Part shown: positions 43,868 to 55,265 of the stretch, in pieces | Numbering within the stretch: the first letter of the stretch is position 1 | Layout of the letters: every line of letters begins with the position of its first letter | Source: Halichoerus grypus | Lineage: Eukaryota; Chordata; Mammalia; Carnivora; Phocidae | Assembly (NCBI RefSeq): GCF_964656455.1 | Contig: NC_135723.1 | Location: 102,067,283-102,131,282 of the forward strand | Direction of reading: 5' to 3' | Length of the DNA: 64,000 nucleotides | Made by a program: the position numbers and the translations under genes | The notes under the pieces: model-generated | Database searches by the model: none | Seen by the model: only the letters and a program-made list of their open reading frames with translations | Told to the model about the DNA's origin: nothing

Positions 43868-44681
43868 GGTGCAGCCACTCTGGAAAACAGTATGGAGGTT
43901 CCTCAAAAAGTTGAAAATAGAGCTACCATACGATCCAGCAATTGCACTACTGGGTTTTTACCCCAAAGATACAAATATAGGGATCTGAAGGGGTACGTGC
44001 ACCCCAATGTTTATAGCAGCAATGTCCACAATAGCCAAACTGTGGAAAGAGCCAAGATGTCCATCGACAGATGAATGGATAAAGAAGATGTGGTATATAT
44101 ACACAATGGAATATTATGCAGCCATCAAAAGGAATGAAATCTTGCCATTTGCTATGACGTGGATGGAACTGGAGGGTATTATGCTGAGCGAAATAAGTCA
44201 ATCAGAGAAAGACATGTATCATATGACCTCACTGATATGAGGAATTCTTAATCTCAGGAAACAAACTGAGAGTTGCTGGAGTGGTGGGAGGTGGGAGGGA
44301 TGGGGTGGCTAGGTGATAGACATTGGGGGGGTATGTGCTATGGTGAGCACTGTGAATTGTGTAAGACTGACAAATCACAGACCTATACCTCTGAAACAAA
44401 TAATACATTATATGTTAAAAAAAAAAAAAAAGAAGATAGCAGGAGGGGAAAAATGAAGGGGGGGAAATCGGAGGGGGAGACGAACCATGAGAGACGATGG
44501 ACTCTGAAAAACAAACTGAGAGTTCTAGAGGGGAGGGGGGTGGGGGGATGGGTTAGCCTGGTGATGGGTATTAAGGAGGGCATGTTCTGCATGGAGCACT
44601 GGGTGTTATATGCAAACAATGAATCATGGAACACTACATCAAAAACTAATGATGTAATGTATGGTGATTAACATAATAAAA
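43868..44681 (+). mobile_element. Carnivoran L1 3' end, sense, two-module 3' UTR
   Basis: 5'-truncated in ORF2 ('ggtgcagccactctggaaaa'). Order: ORF2 end, module A (about 44241-44416), an internal A15 tract (44417-44431), module B (44432-44681) and terminal A-rich tail. Flanks aaaagttagcttttggt (43851-43867) and the near-identical aaaattagcttttggt (44682-44697) form the duplication. Architecture equals that of the antisense copy at 16880-17542. Confidence 0.95.
44007..44240 (+). pseudogene. L1 ORF2 protein C-terminal remnant
   Basis: A 77-codon frame encodes the extreme end of ORF2p (WIKKMWYIYTMEYYAAIKRN region). A frameshift separates it from the upstream frame starting at 43892. Both RT and endonuclease parts are missing. 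Confidence 0.9.
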
Positions 44682-44697
44682 AAAATTAGCTTTTGGT

Positions 44698-45110
44698 TTC
44701 ACTGATTTTCTCTGTTTAGTTTTTCCTGTTTTTTTTTTTTATCTTTTATATTCATTTTCATGGTTATTATCTCCTTCTTTTTGCTTGTTTTGGATTTGTT
44801 TTGTCTTTAGTTTCTTAAGGTAGAATCAGTGATCTGAGATCATTTCTACTTTTCTAATATAAGCGTTTAATGCCATAAGTTAACTCTAAGTACTGTTTTA
44901 TCTGTATTCTACACATTTTTATATAGTGTTTTCATTTTCATTCAGTTTAAAATATTTTCTACTTTAATGTGTGATTTCTTTTTTGACTTATGGATTATAT
45001 AGAAATGTGTTTTTTAAATTTCCAATACTTGAGAATTTTCTAGGAATCTGTTACTGATATATAGATTACTTCTGTTATCAGATAACATGATTTTTATGAT
45101 TTTAATCTTC
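44698..45110 (-). mobile_element. L1M ORF2 fragment, antisense
   Basis: T-rich reversed ORF2: 'tttagtttcttaaggtagaa', 'gcgtttaatgccataagtta', 'gacttatggattatatagaa' and 'gagaattttctaggaatctg'. Confidence 0.8.
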
Positions 45111-45114
45111 CTAA

Positions 45115-45310
45115 ACAGGGGTCAGTAAACCTTTTCCATAGAGGACAAGATGGTAGGAGCTTAGGCTTTATGGGCCCATAGATACCCGCTGTTGCTACTA
45201 TGCACTCTGCCACCATCGTGTGGAAGCAGCCCTCCGTAATAGATAAGCAAGTGTGTCTGTGTCCCAGCGAAACTTTGTCTCCATGAAGAGGCATTGGCTT
45301 ACATGCACCT
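45115..45310 (+). mobile_element. hAT-Charlie-type DNA transposon remnant
   Basis: Starts 'caggggtcagtaaacctttt' then 'ccatagaggacaagatggta', 'taggctttatgggcccatag', 'ctatgcactctgccaccatc', 'gtggaagcagccctccgtaa', 'gtgtgtctgtgtcccagcga'. This follows the order of a common non-autonomous hAT family (caggggtcggcaaacttttt, aggctttgcgggccatacgg). Inserted in the L1M; the 3' terminal repeat is worn away. Exact family name not assigned. Confidence 0.72.
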
Positions 45311-46248
45311 GCCCTGAAATGTATTAACGTAGTCTCTCTTCATAAAGGTTTGATTGCACTTGAAAACAAATGTTTATTCTGCTGTCACTGGGTGGGATGT
45401 TCCCTAAGTGTCCATGGGTCAGCTTTGGGATGGTGTCTTTCAAGCCTTCTCTATCCTTCTTGGTTGTTTTCTTTGGCTCCCTGTTCTAGTAATTCCTCAA
45501 GGGAGTGCTAGAACCTCCAATTATAATTGTGGGCATATCCATTTCTGTCTTTTTGTTGTTCTACCCATATTTGCATAATATATTTTAAATCTGTTAGTAA
45601 GTTCATATGAGATGTGTACACATTTAGGATTTTTTAGAAAGTGAATTAACCCCTTTATTGTGAAATTTCCTTCTTCCCAGTAAATATTCCTTGTTCTGAA
45701 ATCTATTTTGTCTGACATTATTATACTCATTCCAGCTCTCTTTGGATTAGTCTTCTTATGATATTTATTTTTAATGATATATTTAATGATATATTTTTAA
45801 TATAGCTGCAATGTAAAGTGTGTTTCTTGTAGCTGGTGTCTAGTTAGTTTTACTTTTGAAATCCAAGCTAATGATCTTTGGCTTTATTTTGTGGGTTTAG
45901 TTGTGCACATGTAATGCAGTCGTGATGTGACTGGGTTTAAATGTACCATCTTGCTATTTCTTTTCTGTATGTCCTATCTGCTCTTTTTCCCTTTTCCTCC
46001 TTTAGCTGCCTTCTATTTGATTACTTGAGCATTTTACTGGATCCATTTTTATCCCTGCTGTTGATTTATTAGCAATATATTTTTAATTTAGTGCTTCCTC
46101 TAGGGTTTACAAAATATGGTTTTAACTTATCGCAGTCTGCCTTCACATAATATGATACCACTTCACTTTAGTCCAAGACACTTACAATTACATACTTCCT
46201 TTTCCCACCTCTGTCCTTTGTGCCACTGTTGTTAGACATTTTCCTTTA
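45311..46248 (-). mobile_element. L1M ORF2 fragment, antisense
   Basis: Continues the L1M: 'tgttccctaagtgtccatgg', 'gtgctagaacctccaattat', 'cctttattgtgaaatttcct', 'gtgtttcttgtagctggtgt', 'ggtttacaaaatatggtttt'. No ORF. Confidence 0.85.
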
Positions 46249-46263
46249 ACATATGATAGTTCT

Positions 46264-46447
46264 GTTTTTTTTTTCTTAACATATATTGCATTATTTGTTT
46301 CAGAGGTACAGATCTGTGATTCATCTTACACAATTCACAGCGCTCACCATAGCACATACCCTCCCCAATGTCTATCACCCAGCCACCCCATCCCTCCCAC
46401 CCCCCCCACTCCAGCAACCCTCAGTTTGTTTCCTGAGATTAAGAATT
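46264..46447 (-). mobile_element. Carnivoran L1 3' fragment, module A only, antisense
   Basis: T tract then 'cttaacatatattgcattat', 'gtttcagaggtacagatctg' and 'ccctccccaatgtctatcac' to 'gtttcctgagattaagaatt'. Duplication acatatgatagttct (46249-46263) and acatataatagttct (46448-46462). The poly(A) is attached directly to module A. Confidence 0.93.
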
Positions 46448-46494
46448 ACATATAATAGTTCTAAAACATATCCTCAAATTGTTTGAAATCCTCC

Positions 46495-46990
46495 CTCAGA
46501 AGGTGGAGTGTAAGCCACCTGCCTTGAGCATGGCCTGGACTTAGTGACTTTATTCTAGAGATTAGGGTCTCAGACAATTTGTGACTTCTGAGACCAGGTC
46601 ATAAAAGGCATTGCAGCCTCTGCCTTGATTTCTCTCTTGGGTACTCACTCTGAGAGAAGCCAGCTGCCATACGGGATGGACCCTCAAGCTGCCCATGTGG
46701 AGAGGAACAGAGGCCTCCTGCCAGCATCCATTGAGTCCCGAGGTGACTGACAGCAGCCGTGGGAGGGCGCCATCTTGGAAGCAGATCCTCCGGCCCATCG
46801 AGCCTCTAGATGACAGCATCCTCCCGGACATCTTGACCACAGCCTCATGAGAGATCCTGAGCCAGAATCACTCAACTAAGCCACTCCCAAATTCCTGACC
46901 TTCGATAACTGTGAGGTTGCTAACGTTTGTTATTTTAAGCCAAATGTTTAGTGTAAGCATTAATGCATCAACAAATAACTAATATAAGCT
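46495..46990 (+). mobile_element. ERVL-MaLR (MLT1-type) LTR
   Basis: Blocks in LTR order: 'ccaggtcataaaaggcattg', 'gcagcctctgccttgatttc', 'agaagccagctgccatacgg', 'gaggcctcctgccagcatcc', 'catcttggaagcagatcctc', 'gagagatcctgagccagaat', 'cataactgtgaggttgc'-like and 'caaataactaatata'. The same family as 58140-58605. It sits inside the L1M. Confidence 0.8.
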
Positions 46991-47413
46991 CGCTCTTATT
47001 TTAATTAGTTTTGGCTTAAGCAATCAACCTTTAATGAGATTATAACTATTATTTCATGTTTAACCATGTATTTTCCATTTTGAATGGTCTCATTCATTTC
47101 TGTATAGGAAAATTCCCATCGGGTATCATTCTTCCTCTACTGGAAGAAGTTCCTTTGATATTTCTTATAGTAAAAGTCTGGTGGCAGTGAATTCCCTTAA
47201 TATTTCTTCCTCTAAAAAGTCTTTAGTCTCTATTTTTAAAAAAATTATATTTGGCAATAATTTTTCACTCACACAGAAGATGCACATTTTATCCAGAGAG
47301 TTTGCGTGGACCCCCTTACCCTGCTTCCCAGGTGACAACATCTTACAGAACCATAGCACACTTATCAAAACTGGAAAAGCAATTTTATGACAATACTATT
47401 AGCTAAACTCAAG
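46991..47413 (-). mobile_element. L1M fragment(s), antisense
   Basis: 46991-47235 is reversed ORF2 text ('ggtggcagtgaattccctta', 'aaaaagtctttagtctctat'). 47236-47413 resembles another L1M 3' UTR piece ('cttcccaggtgacaacatct', 'accatagcacacttatcaaa'), so two copies may abut here. Confidence 0.65.
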
Positions 47414-47613
47414 ATTTTTTTTAAAAAGATTTTATTTATTTATTTGACAGAGAGAGACACAGCGAGAGAGGGAACACAAGCAGGGGGAGTGGGAGAGGGA
47501 GAAGTAGGCTTCCCGCTGAGCAGGGAGCCTGATGCGGGGCTCGATCCCAGGACCCTGGGATCATGACCTGAGCCGAAGGCAGACGCTTAATGACTGAGCC
47601 ACCCAGGCGCCCC
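47414..47613 (-). mobile_element. Can-SINE, antisense
   Basis: 'aaagattttatttatttatt', 'gacagagagagacacagcga', B-box complement 'gggctcgatccc', and head ending 'gactgagccacccaggcgcc'. Flanking duplication is unclear. Confidence 0.96.
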
Positions 47614-48129
47614 CAGACTAAACAAATTTTTAGAGGTGCATTTAATTGTTTTTAAGTCTGGGTCTTTATGGTTCTGAGAAAGTCCTTTTTTCTTCCTCTT
47701 TGCTGTCATTCGAGGATGATAACTCAGTAATTACCTAGGCTATAGGGTTATTGTGGTAGTGAATCTTGAGGTTGCAGCTTGAGAAATATTTTGAAAAAAG
47801 AAAAAAGTTTTCCGATAGTAGAACAAGGTAGTTATAAATACCAGCTAAAAGAATGTGAGCAAAATACCTTCACAGGAACAGCTAGACGGGCTAGCGTTCT
47901 GTTGGATAACAGGACTATAGCTAAGCCGACATCAACAGACCATCACAGTCCAATCTACCGCCTTGTGAACTTGGCACCAAACACAACTCTTGAAGCCAAA
48001 ATTAACCTCTAAAGAGAGGTGACCACATACTTGTACTTCCACCCAACAAGATACAACTATCTTGTGTACAACTAAGACAAGCTCCCCCTTCTCCAGAAGA
48101 GGATGCAGAGTCCTTGGGGGAAGTCCACT
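47614..48129. other. Unrecognised stretch
   Basis: A 77-codon plus-strand frame (47779-48012) has no recognisable domain. It might be part of the following retroviral remnant, but I cannot show it. Confidence 0.4.
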
Positions 48130-49460
48130 TTACTCCCTTGATATCCTGTAGCATAAATACTGTGATATAAAGTTAACTATTATTAGTACATCTTATGTGA
48201 AATGAGAAGAAAATAATATAGACAAGTAAACAAAGAAAATATTTGGTGAAGACCTATACAAACATACTCCTAACAAAATAAGGACGAAATTCTTATAACT
48301 ATTACAGCCCTTGTATCTGCAACTGGTTACATGGTTGTAGCTGGTCCTTACAACTCCCTCTTCCCCTACCCATTCCATATTGCCTTCACCCTCAGCAAAC
48401 ACTTCAGCTGGTCATGGTTCTTTGCCTGGTGAATTGTTCCAAACCGTCAGTATCCGGCCTATGAGCAGTCCCCCCAGAATTGGACGGTTGCAGTTTTCCA
48501 TTGACTCTAATCATAGGCATGATTGTACTAAGTGAGGCACGAGGTGGTATCTAGTATTCCAGATATCCTCTTCTTTTCTTCTGTTGTGGAGTATCTACTA
48601 CATTTTCCCTCAGTAATCAAGGTCATTGGCCCCAGGCAGTACAGTAAACTTCCTCTTTGCTCATTGATTCAGAGGGATGAGGAGCCCCAAGTATCTGGGT
48701 GGCTATCTCAACATTGAGTTCAATGGAATCATTGCTTCTTTTCCTCTTGATGGGAGCCATCTTTTATTTGGAACTAAGACCTTTAGATGAGCATAACTGA
48801 AGGTCACGAGGATGGGAAGCAGAAATTTTGCTGGTGGATCACTGTTGTTAACACTTGGAGCCACTCCTATTTTTTAGGTCTTGATTCTAGGACATGTGAA
48901 TCCTGACCATGGGAGAAACAGCACCATACATTAGACAGATTCAGGGCACATACAGTCTTCTGGAGAACCCTGCCCCCACCCTGCAAGGCATTGCCATCTG
49001 GCTGGTGCTCTGATTGAGTCTTCAGAAGGCCATCCCATTGTTCTGTCCAGCCTGCTGCTTCAGGAGGGTGGGGAGCGTGGTCAGACCGGTGGATGAGCAT
49101 GGGCCCATTACCACCCTTTATTTTCTGTGCAGTAAGTTCCTTGACCAGAAGTAATGCTGTGTGGAATACCATGACAGTGGATAAGGCATCCTGGAAGTCC
49201 ATAGATGGTAGTTTTGGCAGAAGCATTGCATACAGGGAAGGCAAATCTGTATCTAGATGGAGAGGGTTCAGGGCAATCAAACCGCCACCAGGTAGCTGGC
49301 TGATCACCCAGGGAATGGTGCCATGTCAGCGGCTCAGTGTTGGTCTCTGCTGCTGGCAGATGGGGCCTGCAGTGATTATGATTATAGTATTTAATCACAT
49401 CCACAAAATACTTTTACAAAAACACCTAGATTCATGTTTGATTGAGTACCTGAGGACTGT
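48130..49460 (-). mobile_element. Decayed ERVL-type retroviral interior, antisense
   Basis: Text at about 48420-49370 resembles the pol-side interior of ERVL elements on the opposite strand ('ggtagttttggcagaagcat' near 49206, 'gccaccaggtagctggctga' near 49285, 'cagtgttggtctctgctgct' near 49337). Several stop codons and indels break every frame and no LTR is visible at either end. The left limit is approximate. It cannot encode a working protein. Confidence 0.6.
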
Positions 49461-51044
49461 CATCTAACCAAAGTAATACGTGAAAAGACCATCACAGTCT
49501 AAATCCAGATTCTTGAATATCACCTCATATCCACTAAATAAAGATTATTTTCCATGTTTGGCCTAAAACTCTAGTTTTAAAAAATGCCCCCTCCCCCCCC
49601 GCTAGTTTTCATGCAGGCATCCTGACAGAGGTCAGTGACAGGGGTTTGAGATCTGCAAGTACAGAATGGGGAAAGAAGGACCTTTCTGATCAAAATTAAC
49701 ACGGTGCCCCTGTTTTAGCTTGCAGATGTAATAGTTTTAAAATTTTTGCATGTGCATGTATATGGGTATATATTTTATTATTGGGAACAGGACAGAGCTG
49801 ACCCTGCCAACACTTGGTGATGTTCTTTGGATCTTTTGGACAGTGCTCAAGAACCTCAGGATGAAAGAAATGCAGGATGACATGTGGGTCAGGCAGGGTC
49901 CATTAAGCCTTGTAGCTCTGGGGCAATAAAGTGTGTGGTTGGCACAAGACAAGGGATGTAATACAGCAGAGACAGGATGAATGAAGGGCCCGATGCCCAG
50001 TCAACGTTTCCTTCAAATTAAAATACCCAAATGCACTTGCTAGAGTGAACCAGCATGAACTCATGATTTTTAGGGTTGTTTTCTGCTTTTTTTTTTTCTC
50101 TTCCGCTTAACTGGTTTGAGGATGGTGCTACATTGAGGAAGGATTGAGACTTTTGAAAGCTTGTGGTTGTTTTTGAGGATCTATCCCCAAATCTACAACT
50201 TCTGCAAGTTCAATACGAATCTTACTTCCTCTATGAAACCCTCCTTAATAACTCCGTGTTCTCCTCCTCCTCTCAATTGTTGGGTCAACAAGATGGGGAG
50301 TATTATTTCCTTACTTTTCCTTATTATTTCCTTACTGCTGGTTTTGAAATCTGGTCTGAAAGCTCAACATGTGGTTTTGAACATATACTGTGCTCCTAAT
50401 ATTTGTTGAGAGGCTAATTGTCAGAAACGGGGGATGTGGGCAGTGGCTTTTGCTCTTTAGCGATAAATGACATCATGGAGTTGATGACCCATTATCTGAT
50501 TACCCCCCACATTTTAATGAGGACCATTTGAGAACTGTGTTCTTAGCGATGCAGGCATTGACCCCAGACCGGAACCATGGAAGTGAGTTGGAGATTTAGG
50601 TGTGCAATGTGAGTGGTCATCTGTGTTCTGGGAGTACCTTAGAGTAACTTCACGTGGAAAGCCTTCACCTCCTGGTAAGACCAGTCCCAAGTTATCAGAC
50701 ATTTTCTAGAAAATACAGGGACTGAGCCATTCATTGCGTATATTACTGAGTACCAGGCTGGGGACGGCGTGAGAAAGCAGGTGTGATTCTACATAAAGAA
50801 ATATATGGGATCAATGAACACCCAAACCAGGGTGGTGCTTTCCTTTGGGGTGTTGCTGTGGTGAAGTGGAGGGAGGGAAAGGTAATTCGAGAAGAGTCTT
50901 TATTTCTTTAGCCAGGTAACGAGTTCATGAGTGTTTAATATATATTAGTATGTTGTTCATATTTTTCATGTTGTTCAATGTTTTGTTAATTCGGGAATAT
51001 GTAATGAAATAGTATTCTTTATATTATCAACTGGACAGCTCTAG
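49461..51044. other. Unique non-coding stretch
   Basis: AT-rich parts and a C run at 49588-49600. No gene or clear repeat recognised; the small frames at 50161-50409 overlap in two registers. Confidence 0.45.
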
Positions 51045-51062
51045 AGGTATGATTATTTTTTT

Positions 51063-51224
51063 AAAATTTTTTTATTGTTATGTTAATCCCCATATATTAC
51101 ATCATTAGTTTTAGATGTAGTGTTCCATGATTCATTGTTTGTGCATAACACCCAGTGCTCCATGCAGAACGTGCCCTCCTCAATACCCATCACCAGGCTA
51201 ACCCATCCTCCCACCCCCCTCCCC
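51063..51224 (-). mobile_element. Carnivoran L1 3' fragment, module B only, antisense
   Basis: 'gttatgttaatccccatata', 'catcattagttttagatgta', 'acacccagtgctccatgcag' and 'caataccca' blocks of module B, cut within the module. Duplication gaggtatgattattttttt (51044-51062) and gagatatgattattttttt (51225-51243). Confidence 0.93.
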
Positions 51225-51245
51225 GAGATATGATTATTTTTTTGA

Positions 51246-53436
51246 CACATGGTATGTATATACGTATGTATGTATGGGTGTACGTATTTACACAGTTGAA
51301 TATCACTTCTAGGAAAATACAGGAGCCTGACCCTTTAGTAAAACTTCTGATGTTCTACGAATGCTTGCTAGGATCATCCCAAAAAGTTAAGGACAAGGAG
51401 TTATTACATCTTCTGCTCCTACCATCACTAGGGAAGAGGCAATATTTGTTAAATTGAAATGTGCTAGTCCAATTAATTTGACAGGCAACTGGAAAAGCTA
51501 TGAACATTGAGTAGAGTCCAGAGCAAGGGCAAAGCCTCCAATTAGTCCAGGCCCCAGTGCAGAAAGCTCTGCCTTCCCATTATGACACAGATCCAATGGT
51601 ACGTAAAGTGTCTGAAACATTTGGGGTGCTGTGCAGAGCCCGCAGCGAGCCCCTGGGCACGCGGAGGAACTCTGACATCCTCTTTTGGAGGAATGGCTTC
51701 TAGCTTGCTGCTGGGCTACCCATGGACACCAGGGGACTCTTCAAGAACCCAGTAGCAGGGCATGGCCTGGGCTGGTCCAACAGCTCTCTGTCCCCAAATG
51801 GAAATGACATTTGTGGCATGTGTGGTGGCAGGTTCTAAAGGTGGGAGCAGTTTGCAGGAATGCCTCTCTCATAAACAGAGTGCCTGGTTCTAGTGCACGG
51901 CTATTCCCACCCGGCAAACAACGGCACCCCGGGGTAGGTTACTCATGGACCCTGATGAACACTGAGCTTGGGAGGCTCCGTGTGACACACTGGCATCAGT
52001 TAGATGCTCAGTTAGCTCTCTCTGAAGAACCGAGGAGAAGGGGAACATGGCCTGTCCCATCACTCAGGGGCCTCACATCTTATACTTATTGTCAACTCCC
52101 AAATGTTTGGTCTTTATCAAGGGATTTTCTTTACAGCAAAAGAAGTAAGACAATGAGCGGATGCTCGTGGGATTCTGTGATCTTATGAAATGGTGTGTCA
52201 TCTAGAAGCTGTTGACCTACCAGTGATAGACGGGCTCTTAAAAGCTTAGATATGATGCCAAGGAGATTTTACCTTGGAAGCTAGGTGCTGTCCTTCAGAA
52301 TCTCACATAAACCCAGAGACAGTGAGACAGGGAATCACGTGTAGTAATGTTTTTCTATCACAGCAAAATATACTGGTCTAGGAATCGAATGATGCACATT
52401 AGGGGTGGATCCCGAGTTATATTGGAAGACCCATTGGCAGTGAATTTTTATTTCCTGCCCCACTAACTAGGGACTTTGCTGAATTAGAGATTTTAGAAAC
52501 TCAGAGAGAAAGTAATGGTTTCTTTTATTTGGAGGTTGAGACTAATACATGGCAATTTGAGAACCCCTGCGTCGCTGCGTGAATGGAACACAAGGGAGAT
52601 TTAATTCCAATTATGAAGGGAAGGGAGATGCCAGTAAATAATGGAGGCAGAGAGGAGTAGGACTGAGACTCACTCTTCTGGGAAATGACCCTAAATCCTG
52701 ATCAGCAAGGGAAATGGCAGTGATGTCTGTAAGCTTGAAAGGAAATCGGTGGCACTTTCTCTTGTGTTCTCCCTGGGCCCAGAATTCCTTACCCCTCACT
52801 GCACACGGAGCAGAGGTGTGCACACAGAGCTGAAATGAAGACCGTGGAGACGTCTTACTTTCTTGTGTGGGTCACGGACAGACACAGGACTTCACACCAT
52901 CTGAGCATCAATGCCTCCAACACTGCTCACACAGGCTCACGATTTCTTGCGTCCGTAGTATTATAACGCACTGTAAGTTCTCTGAATTTCCTGGATAATC
53001 ACGCCACGTAATATAGTAAGATGCCTCATTTGTACCTCGACAAAAGGATCTCCAGACCCCACTCTGCTTCTAGTAAGTGGATTTGTTTTGACCAGAAACA
53101 ACAGTGGGCAGCGTGCGAGGCTCACTGTGACATTTTCTAGGATCAAGGCAGTCTAACAGCTTCACCCTTCAAACTCTTTTTGGAGGGCTCGTGGGGTACC
53201 AGGCCGTGTGTGAAGTGCTGGAGCCTGGAACGTCAGCTCCCCTCCCCACAAGCCAGCGAGGGCACACGTAGACACTGCCGCCTTCCAGTTTGGATGTGCT
53301 TTCAAAGCTGTGTGTGTGCCATGTGTTTTGAGATATTTTGGTGCACCGCGGATACGTTTATCCTGAGTTGCAACTTTTCTTTCATGTCTCTTCGGAGAGT
53401 GGTGAGATATGCATTCGTGACCCAGGGAACGGTGGT
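51246..53436. other. Unique or unrecognised stretch
   Basis: No gene recognised. A (TATG/GTAT)n run lies at about 51252-51282. Parts of 51780-52600 have a retroviral flavour but I cannot place them. The antisense 147-codon frame at 53162-53605 and the frame at 51811-52188 show no domain. Confidence 0.4.
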
Positions 53437-53620
53437 CACATAGAATATGGGTTTTAGAATCAGGAAGACCCACATTCAAAAGCAGCTCTTTGATTTCCTG
53501 GCCACGGAGGAGCTCCAGCTCCCTCGTTTGTAAATGTGGCAAATGCTGTTTACGTCGCGAGCTTGCTGGAAGGATTGATGGAGACCTTGTATTCAAATAC
53601 CTCATGGAAGCACACCGTCA
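53437..53620 (+). mobile_element. MIR SINE remnant
   Basis: 'catagaatatgggttttaga', 'atcaggaagacccacattca', 'ctccctcgtttgtaaatgtg', 'ttgctggaaggattgatgga' in MIR order. Confidence 0.75.
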
Positions 53621-54474
53621 ATAATTCTTCATTTCCCATCCCAAGATTTTTATTTCTTTCACTGAACCATGATAAATTTACCTAGACTGAAGAATTTTAA
53701 ATGGTTAAGAAGTGTTTCTATAAAGGAAGTGGAAGAGAAAAGAGTCTCTATTTAAAGGTTTAATAACTGATTTGGTTGTTCTTACATTCTTCCTGTTTCA
53801 GAGAGGAGGGCTGGTCTGTTAGCATTCCCTTCCGATGGCCCTTCAAGCCACACTGCACCCACGAACGCGGCTGGCATAATGAACGCACCGGATCTGAGCA
53901 CCCTGATGCCGTGGCGTACAAGAAACCATTAACATGTTAATAAAGCAACGATGGGGTCTTCGGCAAGGGTGGTGCTGAATCTCAGAAATACAAGTCAAAA
54001 TTCCGTTACGTTATCACATTTTCCCAGAAAAGGGACTCCGACAAATGCAAGATCATGATGTTCCAAGGAGTGGAAGGAGATTATCTTCCCTCTAGAGAAT
54101 CCTGCAGTCAGGGAAGGAAGGGAGGTGGCAGAGTCCCTGCTCTCTCTTGTCAGGCCCTTGGACAGACTTGGACTCTTCCTAGTTGAAACTTGGCAGCCTG
54201 TGGCTGGATCAGTAGATCAGTTGTGATCTGTGACCTTGGCTTCAATCCAGGGGCCAAAGAGGTGGTTGCACCCGTTGCTTCCATATCAGTGCCAAGCTTT
54301 GTTCTCCAAATGACTTTGCCATTGGTATAGCTACTATCATATTTCCCATTTGGCTCGGTTGTTTGTATTTCTGTTTTAGCAGCCAGAGCTCTGGAGGGGA
54401 ACCGGGAGGGGGCCGGTAAATGGGAGGATTTGGGATCCAAATCCAGTGTTACCTCCAGCATCCTGGAACATTCA
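53621..54474. other. Unique non-coding stretch
   Basis: The minus-strand 139-codon frame at 54150-54569 runs into the adjacent MIR/L2-like repeat and has no domain I can defend. Confidence 0.45.
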
Positions 54475-54625
54475 AGCTGGAAGGAACTGAGAGTCATTAC
54501 AGCATATTGATGAGAAAAATTAAGATCAGCTAGATGAATGAAATTAGCCAAGGTCACATAGCATGTCATGCAGGAGACACGAGTAGAGCTTAGGATGTTC
54601 CCCAGTTTAATGGTCTTTCCCTAGA
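54475..54625 (+). mobile_element. MIR/L2-type ancient remnant
   Basis: 'ctggaaggaactgagagtca', 'gccaaggtcacatagcatgt', 'gagacacgagtagagcttag' and 'tggtctttccc' follow the order of the common 3' MIR-family region. Confidence 0.6.
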
Positions 54626-55029
54626 TCACCCTGCCCGAGAGTCCGGAGCATATGCCAGCACTCTGCAGATTTCCCAACACTTTGTCTTCTTTGCCGTGTT
54701 AAGCATCCTGATTACTGTCCTTTGATCATGCTCCCATTTGCTAATGCTCCTTAATTTTGTGGCCTCACAGAGGGGCACTGCCTCAGATGCACTGTTACCT
54801 AATGAGAGGAGCCCAGGACGATTCCTCTTCGGTCTGGATGATCTACTTCTACTGAGACCATCTAAGGGCAAATTAGATTTTGTAGTTGTTGATGAACATT
54901 GAGCGAAATGTCAACCAAATCCCACATATCTACTTTATGCCCTTATAACTCTAGAGATGCCATGCATTTTTCAACTCGAACATTGATTCTTAAAGTGATA
55001 ACTTTTTATCTTGATGTTAATAATAATGG
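54626..55029. other. Unique non-coding stretch
   Basis: Nothing recognised. Confidence 0.4.
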
Positions 55030-55265
55030 AACAATAACAGAAACAATTATTCTTGACTATGTTCCAGGCACTTTAAACATCATGCTTTACATGTGTTAAC
55101 TCACTTAATCTTCACAATAATCTTTTTAGTTGGCAACCATTATTTTGCCTCATATACAGATGAGGACCAGACCAGGCAAGGTGAATGTGTGTTCAAGGTC
55201 ACAAACCTGGAAGGAACAGTGTCAGGGTTCAGACTGAGGGGCTTTGGCTATAGAGACCACAGCCC
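55030..55265 (+). mobile_element. MIR SINE remnant
   Basis: 'actatgttccaggcacttta', 'catgtgttaactcacttaat' then 'cttcacaataatc', 'catatacagatgaggaccag', 'gttcaaggtcacaaac' and 'gtgtcagggttcagactgag' are in MIR order. Confidence 0.82.

Noticed and set aside
51780..52600. Possible third retroviral remnant
   Set aside because: A vague resemblance only; I could not list ordered blocks from any family.
54150..54569. 139-codon minus-strand frame, briefly considered as a worn porin-like pseudogene
   Set aside because: Only scattered residues fitted, the order of conserved blocks did not continue, and the frame runs through a MIR/L2-like repeat.
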